Shown here: positions 54,042-61,804 of the stretch, in pieces
Position numbering within the stretch: position 1 is the stretch's first letter
Layout of the letters: the number at the start of each line of letters is the position of its first letter
Assembly (NCBI GenBank): GCA_031549115.1
Contig: JAVBQJ010000025.1
Span: forward strand, 1 to 64,000
DNA length: 64,000 bases
Source of the DNA: JAVBQJ01 sp031549115
Lineage (GTDB): Bacteria; Verrucomicrobiota; Lentisphaeria; Victivallales; Victivallaceae
Direction: 5' to 3'
Position numbers and translations under genes: made by a program
The notes under the pieces: model-generated
What the model was told of the DNA's origin: nothing
Databases searched by the model: none
The model's input: only the letters and a program-made list of their open reading frames with translations

Positions 54042-54273
54042 GTTCGCCGCTGGTGCGGCGCCTCGTCCGCTCTATGTGTAGATGGGATTGTCGCTCACGC
54101 ATCCAATCCCATCTGCACCATCGCTACCTCGGGCGGCCTCCGCTCGCCTCCCGGCTCGCTTGCTGTACGTTTCGCCCCTTTTGAGGCGCTGCGCGCCTGG
54201 GGCGACCAGCCGAATTCACCTGCTGGACCGGTGCCTCCGTATGACGGAGTGCAGACCGCCGCTGCGCGGCTCT
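54042..54273 (-). repeat. Multi-hairpin structured repeat, copy 4 (reversed, 5' part only)
   Basis: Read on the minus strand, it starts a few bases after the stop of the alpha-galactosidase-like gene and shows the same order: GCCGCGCAGCGGC, CTCCGTCATACGGAG, CCAGCAGG arm, GCCCC/GGGGC with inner AGGCGC/GCGCCT, and the long stem (54104-54118 with 54076-54090). The CGCCGC/GCGGCG hairpin closes it. It therefore follows its own upstream gene in direction, as do the plus-strand copies. The distal hairpins are absent. Confidence 0.87.
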
Positions 54274-54279
54274 ATTTTT

Positions 54280-56220
54280 TTATTTTTTTAAGATTTTTTT
54301 ATTTTCGGTCACTGTAGCGAAGCGGCAGCTGCGCGGCGCGAGCTCGCAAACCAGCCGGTTGCCGGTGACCGCCAGCGGCGTGTCGTTCCAGAAGTCGGCC
54401 GCCGTCCGCGCGGCGATACCGTGACCGGAAAAATCGAATTCCATGCGCTTCGGCGCGTCGCTCCAATTCACCAGCAGCACCCGCCAGCCGGAGGAGATCC
54501 GCTGCAGCCACCGCTCAGGCACGTCGTGTTCGAATAAATCCAACGGACGCGCGGTTTCACCGGGCTCCGCCGCGACCAGCCGGCGCACCAGATCGAGCCC
54601 GACGGCATTCAATTTGGCCATGTCGTCGGAAAGATTGACCGCGCCGGCGCCGCACAGAACCACGCTGAGCAATATTTCAACCTGCGGTCGACGCATCTGG
54701 TCGACCAGCCGGAACGCCGCGTGGGGACGCGCGGCTGCCGCGTCCATATCCGGCGTCACCCCCACCAGGCACGCCTGCAGCCGGAACAAATCCGGGTCGT
54801 CGGAGGTGTCTTCACAGCGCGCTACCGCGAAATCCGGATCGTTCAGCCACCAGCGGCGGTTGCTCCAGAAGCGCGTCGCCACCGACACCGTGTTGTGCTC
54901 CAATGAATCCCAGCGCGCATGAATGTCGCTGGCCACCCGGACCGCGTCGACATAGCGGTTTCCGGCTTCGAAGTGATAATTGCAGCCGAGAATCGCCGCA
55001 CGCCCGGCGATGCCGCGGTGAATCGGTTCGACGATGCGGCGGACGATGTCGCTTTTCGGCACCATGGCGTCGGCAAAGCGGGTCGCCTGCAGCGCCATTC
55101 CGAGGAAGTCCAGCTTGAAATAACGGTAGCCGTACCCGGCGTAACGGTCGAACAATCCGGTCAGGAACTGTCGGCTCTTCGGCACCGTCGGGTCCAGGAT
55201 AAAACCGTAACGCTGCATGCATTCGAACGCGAGACAGGGTTCGCCGCCGTCGCCCGCGGCCAGCATATCGGTGTCCCACTGGGCGATGCGCGCATGCGGT
55301 TCGACGATCGCCGGAGCGAACCACAGGCCCGGCTCGAAACCCATGCCGGTCAACTCCCGGGCCAGTTTGGCCATGCCGCCGGGGAACAATGGATTGGCGT
55401 CCCATTCGCCGTAGCAATACTGCCAGCCGTCGTCGACGATGATCCGTTTGACATGACGCGACAGAACCGGATCGCGGGCGATCGTTTCGGCATTTTTCAA
55501 CACCTCGGCTTCGGTGATGGTCCAGCGGTAGTAATCCCACGAATTCCAGCCGGCCGGCGGCACCGCCGGAAACTCCTTGGGGGTCTCCTGCATGTCGGCG
55601 GCGTATTGCTCCATCAAGGCGAAGCCGTCGGTACCGCTGTAGAATTCGACCGGTACCGCTTCCACCCGGCTGCCGCCGAACCAATGCAGACGGGTCTGTG
55701 CACAGAGCGATTCCAGGCCGTCGCCGGCGGCGACACCGTGAAACGCGGTCGGCTGCTGCTGGCGCTGCGGCAAAGTCAACTGCAGAATCTGCCGCCCGCG
55801 GGCGATCAGCAGTTGATAATATCCGGCAATGTCGGTGCGGGCGGCGGGAAAGCCGATGCTGGCGCAGCCGCCCATGCTGATCCCCTGGGAGACGACCCGC
55901 GAACAGGGCAGCGCGTCGAGCGCAAACACAGTCGCGGTCAGGTCGGTCAGCGGGGTGTCGAGTTCACCCGAAAATTCGATCCGGAAACCGGGGACGCCGG
56001 CGCCGTTGCGGCATTCGCGCAGGCTCCATTGCCAGACGCCGAGGCGGTTTTGCGCCCGGCACGACGCCAATGCGCCGCCGGTTTCGCCCGGATGCCAGTC
56101 CAGCGGGTAGTCACAGCCGGCCGCGGTCAACTTCGGCAACGTGAGCTCGAGGGTGAAGTCTCCCAATACCAACCGCACCCGGCCGGCGGCTTCCTGCAAT
56201 TCCCAACGCGACGAACTCAT
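54280..56220 (-). CDS. GH36-like alpha-galactosidase
   Basis: This 646-residue protein starts at the ATG ending at 56220 (tttggagc ahead); the longer frame to 56280 has no ribosome site. The N-terminal 240 residues form a beta-sandwich, and GWNSWDYYRWTITE marks entry to the barrel. The catalytic nucleophile is the Asp in YFKLDFLG near residue 369 and the acid/base is the Asp in VRVASDIHARW near residue 432, as in clan GH-D. No signal peptide is visible, so it is probably cytoplasmic. The C-terminal NKKILKK is encoded by the A-rich leader of the structured repeat. It is divergent from the ElyC-like gene. Confidence 0.83.
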   Translation of the reverse strand: MSSSRWELQEAAGRVRLVLGDFTLELTLPKLTAAGCDYPLDWHPGETGGALASCRAQNRLGVWQWSLRECRNGAGVPGFRIEFSGELDTPLTDLTATVFALDALPCSRVVSQGISMGGCASIGFPAARTDIAGYYQLLIARGRQILQLTLPQRQQQPTAFHGVAAGDGLESLCAQTRLHWFGGSRVEAVPVEFYSGTDGFALMEQYAADMQETPKEFPAVPPAGWNSWDYYRWTITEAEVLKNAETIARDPVLSRHVKRIIVDDGWQYCYGEWDANPLFPGGMAKLARELTGMGFEPGLWFAPAIVEPHARIAQWDTDMLAAGDGGEPCLAFECMQRYGFILDPTVPKSRQFLTGLFDRYAGYGYRYFKLDFLGMALQATRFADAMVPKSDIVRRIVEPIHRGIAGRAAILGCNYHFEAGNRYVDAVRVASDIHARWDSLEHNTVSVATRFWSNRRWWLNDPDFAVARCEDTSDDPDLFRLQACLVGVTPDMDAAAARPHAAFRLVDQMRRPQVEILLSVVLCGAGAVNLSDDMAKLNAVGLDLVRRLVAAEPGETARPLDLFEHDVPERWLQRISSGWRVLLVNWSDAPKRMEFDFSGHGIAARTAADFWNDTPLAVTGNRLVCELAPRSCRFATVTENKKILKK

Positions 56221-56370
56221 AATGCTGTGTGCTCCAAAGACTGAAAAATTTACGATACATTCGGATTTACTATACTCCACAATCGGAAAAAATCCATTGC
56301 TGGACTTGAAAAAACGGTCATGAAACGATATGGTACTGTCTCATTCCCAATTACAAGGAGCTGTCGGCGT

Positions 56371-57147
56371 ATGTTCGGGCTGTATTTGAAAAAAATTCTG
56401 ATGCGGGTTTTCTTCCCGGTGCCGCTCCTGGGGATTGTGTTGCTGGCGGGAACCTGGCTGGTGTTGAGCCGGAAATCGACGGTCCGGCGCCGCACCGTCG
56501 GCAAGTGGCTCCTGATCGGCGGGTTGGCGGCGTATTATCTGCTCGGCGTCTGCGGCTGGATGCTGCTGCAGCCGTTGGTGACCCGCTACCCGGTGCTGGA
56601 GCCGGAAACGCTGCCGCCGGAGCCGTATGTGCTGGCGGTGTTCGGAAGCGGTTTTTTCGAAGACGAGGGGATTCCGGATGCCGGGCGTTTCAACGATGGC
56701 ATGATCGTCCGGCTCCATGAGGCCGGACGGATCGCCTACACGCTGGAGCAGCGGCGGATTCCTTACATCCTGGCGGTATCGGTTTCCAATTTTTACGCCG
56801 CCGAAGAGCAGAAACTGGCGGCGTTGCAAGCCTTTTTTGTGCCGTTCGGGATTCCGCCGGAGCGGCTGCATCTGATCGACGGTGCGCTCAATTCCCGGGA
56901 TGAGATACAGGAATTTTTGCGGCTCCCCGGCCGACCGGTGCTGATCTCCGAGGCGTTTCACGTGCCGCGGTTGATGACGCTCGCGGCCCGCTACGGCGCC
57001 GCCGGCGCCATTCCGGCTCCCGGCGGGATCCGCTCCTCGATACTCCACTTCACGCCGCTGGCGTTGATCCCATCCGCCGAAAAATTCAACGATGCCCGCC
57101 GCGCTTTTTACGAATACCTCGGCATCGTGGAAGTCTGGTTGTTCTGA
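56371..57147 (+). CDS. ElyC/SanA/YdcF-like DUF218 membrane protein
   Basis: This 258-residue protein starts at ATG 56371 with aaggag ten bases upstream; an earlier ATG at 56320 lacks a site. Two hydrophobic segments open it (RVFFPVPLLGIVLLAGTWLVL and WLLIGGLAAYYLLGVCGWMLL). A DUF218 domain follows: YVLAVFGSGFFEDEGIPD, FNDGMIVRLHEAGRIAY, IPPERLHLIDGALNSRDEI, PVLISEAFHVPRLM. ElyC in E. coli affects peptidoglycan precursor lipid carrier metabolism. It is followed after one base by the YeiH-like gene. Confidence 0.83.
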   Translation: MFGLYLKKILMRVFFPVPLLGIVLLAGTWLVLSRKSTVRRRTVGKWLLIGGLAAYYLLGVCGWMLLQPLVTRYPVLEPETLPPEPYVLAVFGSGFFEDEGIPDAGRFNDGMIVRLHEAGRIAYTLEQRRIPYILAVSVSNFYAAEEQKLAALQAFFVPFGIPPERLHLIDGALNSRDEIQEFLRLPGRPVLISEAFHVPRLMTLAARYGAAGAIPAPGGIRSSILHFTPLALIPSAEKFNDARRAFYEYLGIVEVWLF

Positions 57148-57148
57148 A

Positions 57149-58132
57149 ATGAACGAAGCGGTGAAGAAGATACTTTTCCTGATCGCGGCCACGGCGTTTT
57201 TCGCGGTGCCGTGGGCGGTGCCGACGGCGCGGGATTACGCGCCCGGAATCGCGGTAGTCGCCGGTATCGTGTTCGCGGTCTCGATCGGCAATCCGTTCAG
57301 CCATATCACCGGCAAACTGACTTCGCCCTTGCTCGGCGTTGCCATTGTCGGGATGGGGTGCGGGATGAATCTCTTTGAAGTGATCCGGGCCGGAGCGAAC
57401 GGCATCGGCTATACCTTTCTCGGCATCGCCGCCGGAATCGGCCTCGGGGTGTTTCTCGGCCGCCGGCTCGGGCTGAATCGCGACACCATGTATCTGGTCA
57501 GCGTCGGCACGTCGATCTGCGGCGGCAGCGCCATCGCCGCCGCCGCGCCGGTGTTGAAGGCCAAGGCGCACGACGTCGCCATTGCTTCCGCGACGATTTT
57601 CACGCTGAACGCGGTGGCGCTGCTGCTCTTTCCCGCCGTCGGCCATGCGCTCGGCTTCACCGAAACCCAGTTCGGTTACTGGGCGGCGCTGGGCATTCAC
57701 GACACCAGTTCGGTGGTCGGCGCCGGCTTCCAGTACGGGCCGACCGCGCTGGAGGTGGGGACCACGGTCAAACTGGCGCGGGCGCTGTGGATCGTCCCGG
57801 TCACCTTGTTTCTGTCCTGTTTCGTCGCCACCGCCGCGCCGGGGGAAAAACGCCAAATCAAAATCCGGGTGCCGTGGTTCATTCCGGGGTTTCTGATCGC
57901 CGCCGCCATCGTAACCTGGCTGCCGGCGGCAGCGGCGGCCGGCGGCTTCGTCAAGGAGCTTTCGAAGTACCTGATGATCGCGACCCTGTTCCTGATCGGC
58001 GCCAACCTGAACCGGAGCAAACTCAAAGAACTCGGACTCAAGCCGGTGCTTCACGGCGTTATTCTCTGGAGCATCCTCGCCGCCGGCTGGTGCGCCGCCA
58101 TCCACTTCGGCTGGGTGCGTTGCGCCGAATAA
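57149..58132 (+). CDS. YeiH-family putative sulfate exporter/transport protein
   Basis: This 327-residue protein has nine to ten hydrophobic helices. Family marks of PF03601 (YeiH, Cons_hypoth698) are TSPLLGVAIVGMGCGMNL, LGVFLGRRLGLNRDTMYLVSVGTSICGGSAIAAAAPVL, and ALGIHDTSSVVGAGFQYG. Start ATG 57149 is one base after the ElyC-like stop (tgaaatg), so coupling is likely. The physiological substrate is not established for the family; YeiH has been called a sulfate exporter on limited grounds. Confidence 0.87.
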   Translation: MNEAVKKILFLIAATAFFAVPWAVPTARDYAPGIAVVAGIVFAVSIGNPFSHITGKLTSPLLGVAIVGMGCGMNLFEVIRAGANGIGYTFLGIAAGIGLGVFLGRRLGLNRDTMYLVSVGTSICGGSAIAAAAPVLKAKAHDVAIASATIFTLNAVALLLFPAVGHALGFTETQFGYWAALGIHDTSSVVGAGFQYGPTALEVGTTVKLARALWIVPVTLFLSCFVATAAPGEKRQIKIRVPWFIPGFLIAAAIVTWLPAAAAAGGFVKELSKYLMIATLFLIGANLNRSKLKELGLKPVLHGVILWSILAAGWCAAIHFGWVRCAE

Positions 58133-58289
58133 TTCGGAAGAAGTTTATTTCGGCACTTGCAATCGGCAAATTCAAAGATATGGTATTCCGAAAGTACCGT
58201 AAATTCAGTCGATCTGAAAAATGTAATTAGAAATTGATTTATCCGTCGGAACAGTATAGTACACTAGTTGAAATCGAAAGGGGTAAGCA

Positions 58290-58754
58290 ATGGCTGTAAA
58301 ATTTGACACAATGCTCGGCGCGCTCAGAGAACTTGACGGTACCTCCGGTACTCCGGGACCCCAGGGACCGGCCGGGCCCGATGTGGACCGCAATCCCATT
58401 CTTTCCGCCGGGAACGCCGTTTCGGACGGCAAACGGCGCGTCTGGCTGGGGAGCGACGCCGATACCATGACCTTTTTCGACGATCAATATGACGTGACCA
58501 AAGTGGTGCTGCGGCTGGTTTCCGCCGATACCGGTGTTACCGGCAATATCGTGCTGATTCCGTCGATCGATGACGAAGCGCAGACCGCGGTGGTGGTGCC
58601 GGTGGGCTCGACGGTCGCCGCGGTGGAGCTGCCGTTTGCCGGCGTCGACGGCCACCTGTCGATCCGGCGCGACTGCGAAGACAGCCGCGATACGCTCCGG
58701 GACGGCGCGCCGGTCGCGGCGGTCGTGGTCGTGTGGGAGGTGCATCATGGCTGA
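58290..58754 (+). CDS. Small protein with a short collagen-like motif, phage-structural-like
   Basis: This 154-residue protein has gaaaggggtaagc before the ATG. Residues about 17-30 (GTSGTPGPQGPAGP) form a short collagen-like Gly-X-Y run. The rest is beta-rich (VVLRLVSADTGVTGNIVLIP, VAAVELPFAGVDGHLSIRRDC). There is no signal peptide or membrane helix. Collagen-like turns next to beta modules are common in phage tail appendages and surface fibres. It overlaps the next gene by 8 bases, so the two are coupled. Confidence 0.6.
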   Translation: MAVKFDTMLGALRELDGTSGTPGPQGPAGPDVDRNPILSAGNAVSDGKRRVWLGSDADTMTFFDDQYDVTKVVLRLVSADTGVTGNIVLIPSIDDEAQTAVVVPVGSTVAAVELPFAGVDGHLSIRRDCEDSRDTLRDGAPVAAVVVVWEVHHG

Positions 58755-59973
58755 TATTGCAGCGCAAATGGCACAGGGGCCGCGCTGCATCCTGGCGGTA
58801 TACCCGGATGACCGGGCGAGCTGGCTGTCGCCGCTGCAAGCCGGCGTTCCCGGCGCGCCGTGGCCGTCGTTGGAGCCGCGCAACTTTGTGGCGGAAACGG
58901 AAAAATGGTACGATCTGGGCATCGTCTCCGCCGTCGGCATGGACGATTGGGAGTTTGCGGGAGAATTTCAGACTTCGGAGATTACGCACGGCGCAAATAT
59001 TATTTACCGGTCAACTGACATTCGCGTTGGTTTGTATATGTTCAACACGAATATTGTCCGGTTCTATAATTCTTCGGCGTCGGGCCTGCAAACTGCCGAT
59101 CTCATGTACGAATATATGCCGGCGTTGAACACATGGGTAAAATGGCGGATGCAACGTGTTGACGGCTGGCTGCGCTGGTTCATCAACGATGTCGAGGTGA
59201 AATCCACCAATGCGTCCGGGAAATACCTGTCGATGGACAGTGTTTTGCCTCCGACATCGACTGCCGATTGCCACTTGCGTAATTGCTGTTTCAAAAATCT
59301 CACTACCGGCAAAACACTCTGGAGTTACCCGTCGTTCGCCGAACGCACCCGGCTTTTGACCTTGACCAATATCCGCACCGACAGGGGTGTATTTGAAGGT
59401 GCGTCAACCGGAAGCGGAGTGCTTCGCCGCGTCAAGTCGCAGCTCGACCTGAGGGGCAATACGACCAGTAAGACATTGGTGTGTAAATGTTATATCCCCA
59501 GTCATGCCGATGACGGGAAGCTGTATGTATCCGGTTTGGTGACGCAGGGGCATCACACAAGTGGTGCAGCCAGTTACGTTTTTTTCTTTTCCGTCTGGGA
59601 GGATTACCGGATTGCGACTAGAGGGAAGACCTTATATCTGCGTTTCGCCGGAAGCAGCAATGCAGTCCGGGGAGTCGGGGGAAATGTTGCGGATATCAAT
59701 ATTTTCGACCGCTGGGTGACGCTGGCCGGGGTGATCGATTATGCATCGGGCAAGGTCGCGGTTTATATGGACGGTGTGAAAGTCGCGCAGGCGTCCGTAG
59801 TGATGGAGCCATTCGGGCAGGGTGCCGGAAATGTGTTGTCGGATGCCGTGTCGATATTGCACGACGCCAACAATTACGTCTCCGACCACCGGATCGCCTG
59901 GGCGCATGTCTACGACTACGCCATGAGCGAGGAGGAAATCCGCCTCCTGGCGCCGTCCGCCGACCCGGTATAG
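58747..59973 (+). CDS. LamG/concanavalin-like protein, tail-fibre-like
   Basis: This 408-residue protein starts at ATG 58747, with gggaggtg directly before. Two beta-sandwich regions are visible: residues about 40-190 (WEFAGEFQTSEITHG, GLYMFNTNIVRFYNS, WVKWRMQRVDGWLRWFINDVEV) and about 205-400 (RWVTLAGVIDYASGKVAVYMDGVKVAQASV, WAHVYDYAMSEEEIRLL). The second has the ordinary LamG/Laminin_G_3 layout ending in the YDYAMSEEEI motif. No signal peptide is present. With the collagen-like partner it resembles phage tail cargo, but no other phage genes lie nearby. Confidence 0.65.
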   Translation: MADIAAQMAQGPRCILAVYPDDRASWLSPLQAGVPGAPWPSLEPRNFVAETEKWYDLGIVSAVGMDDWEFAGEFQTSEITHGANIIYRSTDIRVGLYMFNTNIVRFYNSSASGLQTADLMYEYMPALNTWVKWRMQRVDGWLRWFINDVEVKSTNASGKYLSMDSVLPPTSTADCHLRNCCFKNLTTGKTLWSYPSFAERTRLLTLTNIRTDRGVFEGASTGSGVLRRVKSQLDLRGNTTSKTLVCKCYIPSHADDGKLYVSGLVTQGHHTSGAASYVFFFSVWEDYRIATRGKTLYLRFAGSSNAVRGVGGNVADINIFDRWVTLAGVIDYASGKVAVYMDGVKVAQASVVMEPFGQGAGNVLSDAVSILHDANNYVSDHRIAWAHVYDYAMSEEEIRLLAPSADPV

Positions 59974-60025
59974 CGCCAATGGCCTCCGCTGCTCCGGCCG
60001 CGTCTTGCCGGGTTGCCGTCAACCG

Positions 60026-60910
60026 TCAGTTGAGCGGCTCCTGGCGGGCGCGGTAGACGCCGGGGGAACAGGCGAAGTGCTTGTGGAACGCGCGGATGAA
60101 ATAGCTGGTGTAATGAAAGCCGCATTGCGCGGCAATCGCGTCCAGCGTCAGATTGGTATGGCGCAGCAGCGAGGCGGCATTGTCGATGCGGATGTCGCTG
60201 AGTACGTAACTGAACGGTTTGCCGCCGTACTCTTTGAACAGATTCGAGAGATAACCGGGGGAGATTTCGAAGAAGCGCGCCACGCTCTCCCGGTCGAGAT
60301 CGGCGTCGAAATTGGCTTGCAGATAGTTGACGATCTGCTGATACAACGCGTTGGAACGGTTCTTGACCGGCTCTTCCCGGCAGGCCGCGTGGTGGAGCAG
60401 CTGCAGCAGCAAATACAGCATCTGCGCCCGCAGCCGCTCCGGAATATTGCCGCTGGCGGTACACACCGACCGGTATAGCATCACCACTGCCGGATCGTTC
60501 GCGGCCAGCGCGTGCTTGTAGCACCGATGTTCGCTTTCGTCGGCGTCGATCGCCGCAATCGTGATGTTGTCGCGATGAAGCACGCTGAAAAAAGAGGACT
60601 TCGGCAATCCCGACTCATAATCCGAACAATTGGCGCAAAAGGGCTCCATCAGCAGGATATCGTTTTTCGTCATCCGATGGCAGGTCAGGACGCCCGCGTC
60701 TCCGATGTAATTGTCGCTGTACCCGTCCAGCATGATGGTGAAGCGGTAATTGCCCTGGGTCTGAAACAGCAGCGGTTTCGGCTCGGGCGGAAATTTCTTC
60801 TGGGTCCGGGCGATGACGAAGCGCCACTGCTCCGGTTCGACGGTCGCCATCAGCCGGTCGAAATGTGCCATGACCGGTTCGCGTTCGAAAATTTCCGTAT
60901 TTTTGATCAT
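60026..60910 (-). CDS. AraC-family transcriptional regulator
   Basis: This 294-residue protein has an N-terminal sensor half (residues 30-170, with YRFTIMLDGYSDNYIGDAGVL) and a C-terminal DNA-binding domain: VARFFEISPGYLSNLFKEYGGKPFSYVLSDIRIDNAASLL and AIAAQCGFHYTSYFIRAFHKHFACSPGVYR, two standard AraC helix-turn-helix units. It is divergent from the fourth pseudopilin cassette, with overlapping promoters between (60949-61017). Control of that cassette is likely. Confidence 0.92.
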   Translation of the reverse strand: MIKNTEIFEREPVMAHFDRLMATVEPEQWRFVIARTQKKFPPEPKPLLFQTQGNYRFTIMLDGYSDNYIGDAGVLTCHRMTKNDILLMEPFCANCSDYESGLPKSSFFSVLHRDNITIAAIDADESEHRCYKHALAANDPAVVMLYRSVCTASGNIPERLRAQMLYLLLQLLHHAACREEPVKNRSNALYQQIVNYLQANFDADLDRESVARFFEISPGYLSNLFKEYGGKPFSYVLSDIRIDNAASLLRHTNLTLDAIAAQCGFHYTSYFIRAFHKHFACSPGVYRARQEPLN

Positions 60911-60948
60911 TTTGTGATAAAAGTATAACTGTTATTTGATCCGTGCTA

Positions 60949-60977
60949 TTGACGTAAGCAGGATTCTATACTATAAT
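60949..60977 (+). promoter_or_regulatory. Promoter for pseudopilin cassette 4
   Basis: TTGACG (60949-60954), 17 bases and TATAAT (60972-60977) read toward the gene at 61095. The transcription start would fall within the minus-strand promoter region, giving mutual interference. Confidence 0.8.
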
Positions 60978-60988
60978 TACAATATCAT

Positions 60989-61017
60989 AATATAATACAG
61001 TTGTGATATTCTGTCAA
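60989..61017 (-). promoter_or_regulatory. Promoter for the araC-family gene, with dyad
   Basis: On the minus strand TTGACA (61017-61012), 17 bases and TATATT (60994-60989) form a strong promoter. AATATCA (60981-60987) and TGATATT (near 61004-61010) form an inverted pair around it, a candidate regulator site. Confidence 0.75.
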
Positions 61018-61094
61018 GAAAAAGCGCGAATCCGGAACGCGAACCGCCGAGAAAGAAGCTTATTTGCAACAGCAAAAGGAAAGGGACCCGGACG

Positions 61095-61799
61095 ATGAAG
61101 AAATGTTTCACACTCATTGAGCTTTTGGTGGTGATTGCGATTATCGCAATCCTTGCCAGTATGCTGCTGCCGGCACTGTCGAAGGCCCGTGCCGCGGCGC
61201 AAAAAACCAAGTGTCTGAGCAACCTGAAGCAGATCGGACTGGGAATGGTGATGTACTGTGACGATTATGCGCGTTACTTCCCGGGGATCGGCATCGGCAG
61301 TTACACCAGTTATCGCGGCTGGGCGGAGATCATGGAGGACGAAGGCTACGTCGGCAGCAAGCAGGGGTGGGGCGGCGATCACAAAATCTGGCAGTGCCCG
61401 GCGGACGGCATCGCCCGCCTCGTCGGTTCGATCTCGGGCGATCCCGATGAAAGCGCGCGCCGCAAGATGAGCTATGCCGGCAGCCGGGGCGAGTCGGCCA
61501 ATATGTGCGGATGGTGGCACAACAGCCTGGGCCGGACCATTCAGGATCACCGGGTCAAATCGCCTTCGAGCTTCATCGTCGTCGGCGAAAACCATTACGA
61601 AGACAGCTTCATCGGCAACAGCAACAACAACCCGATCGAACTGTTTCGCGTGGCCTCGTCGCATGGCATGAATCCGATGGACTCCAATTACAGCTTCGCC
61701 GACGGCCATGCCGAGTATCTCAGATGGGTGATCAGCGATGAATTTTACGACCGTTGGTCCTATACCGGAAAACTCGAAAGCTGTCTGGCCGATTGGTGA
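61095..61799 (+). CDS. Prepilin-type N-terminal methylation domain protein (pseudopilin-like), cassette 4
   Basis: This 234-residue protein has a very short leader (MKKC) and then FTLIELLVVIAIIAILASML, followed by PALSKARAAAQKTKC. The globular region contains IWQCPADG and ends with a His about 12 residues before SFADGHAEYL. It is divergent from an AraC regulator and is followed after 5 bases by a secreted DUF4091-like protein, in the same arrangement as the other cassettes. Confidence 0.9.
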   Translation: MKKCFTLIELLVVIAIIAILASMLLPALSKARAAAQKTKCLSNLKQIGLGMVMYCDDYARYFPGIGIGSYTSYRGWAEIMEDEGYVGSKQGWGGDHKIWQCPADGIARLVGSISGDPDESARRKMSYAGSRGESANMCGWWHNSLGRTIQDHRVKSPSSFIVVGENHYEDSFIGNSNNNPIELFRVASSHGMNPMDSNYSFADGHAEYLRWVISDEFYDRWSYTGKLESCLADW

Positions 61800-61804
61800 A
61801 GAAA

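Noticed and set aside
53668..54081. 137-codon frame after the GH42-like gene
   Set aside because: It spans several perfect hairpins and part of repeat copy 4, has a low-complexity Arg/Gly/Ala composition and no ribosome site.
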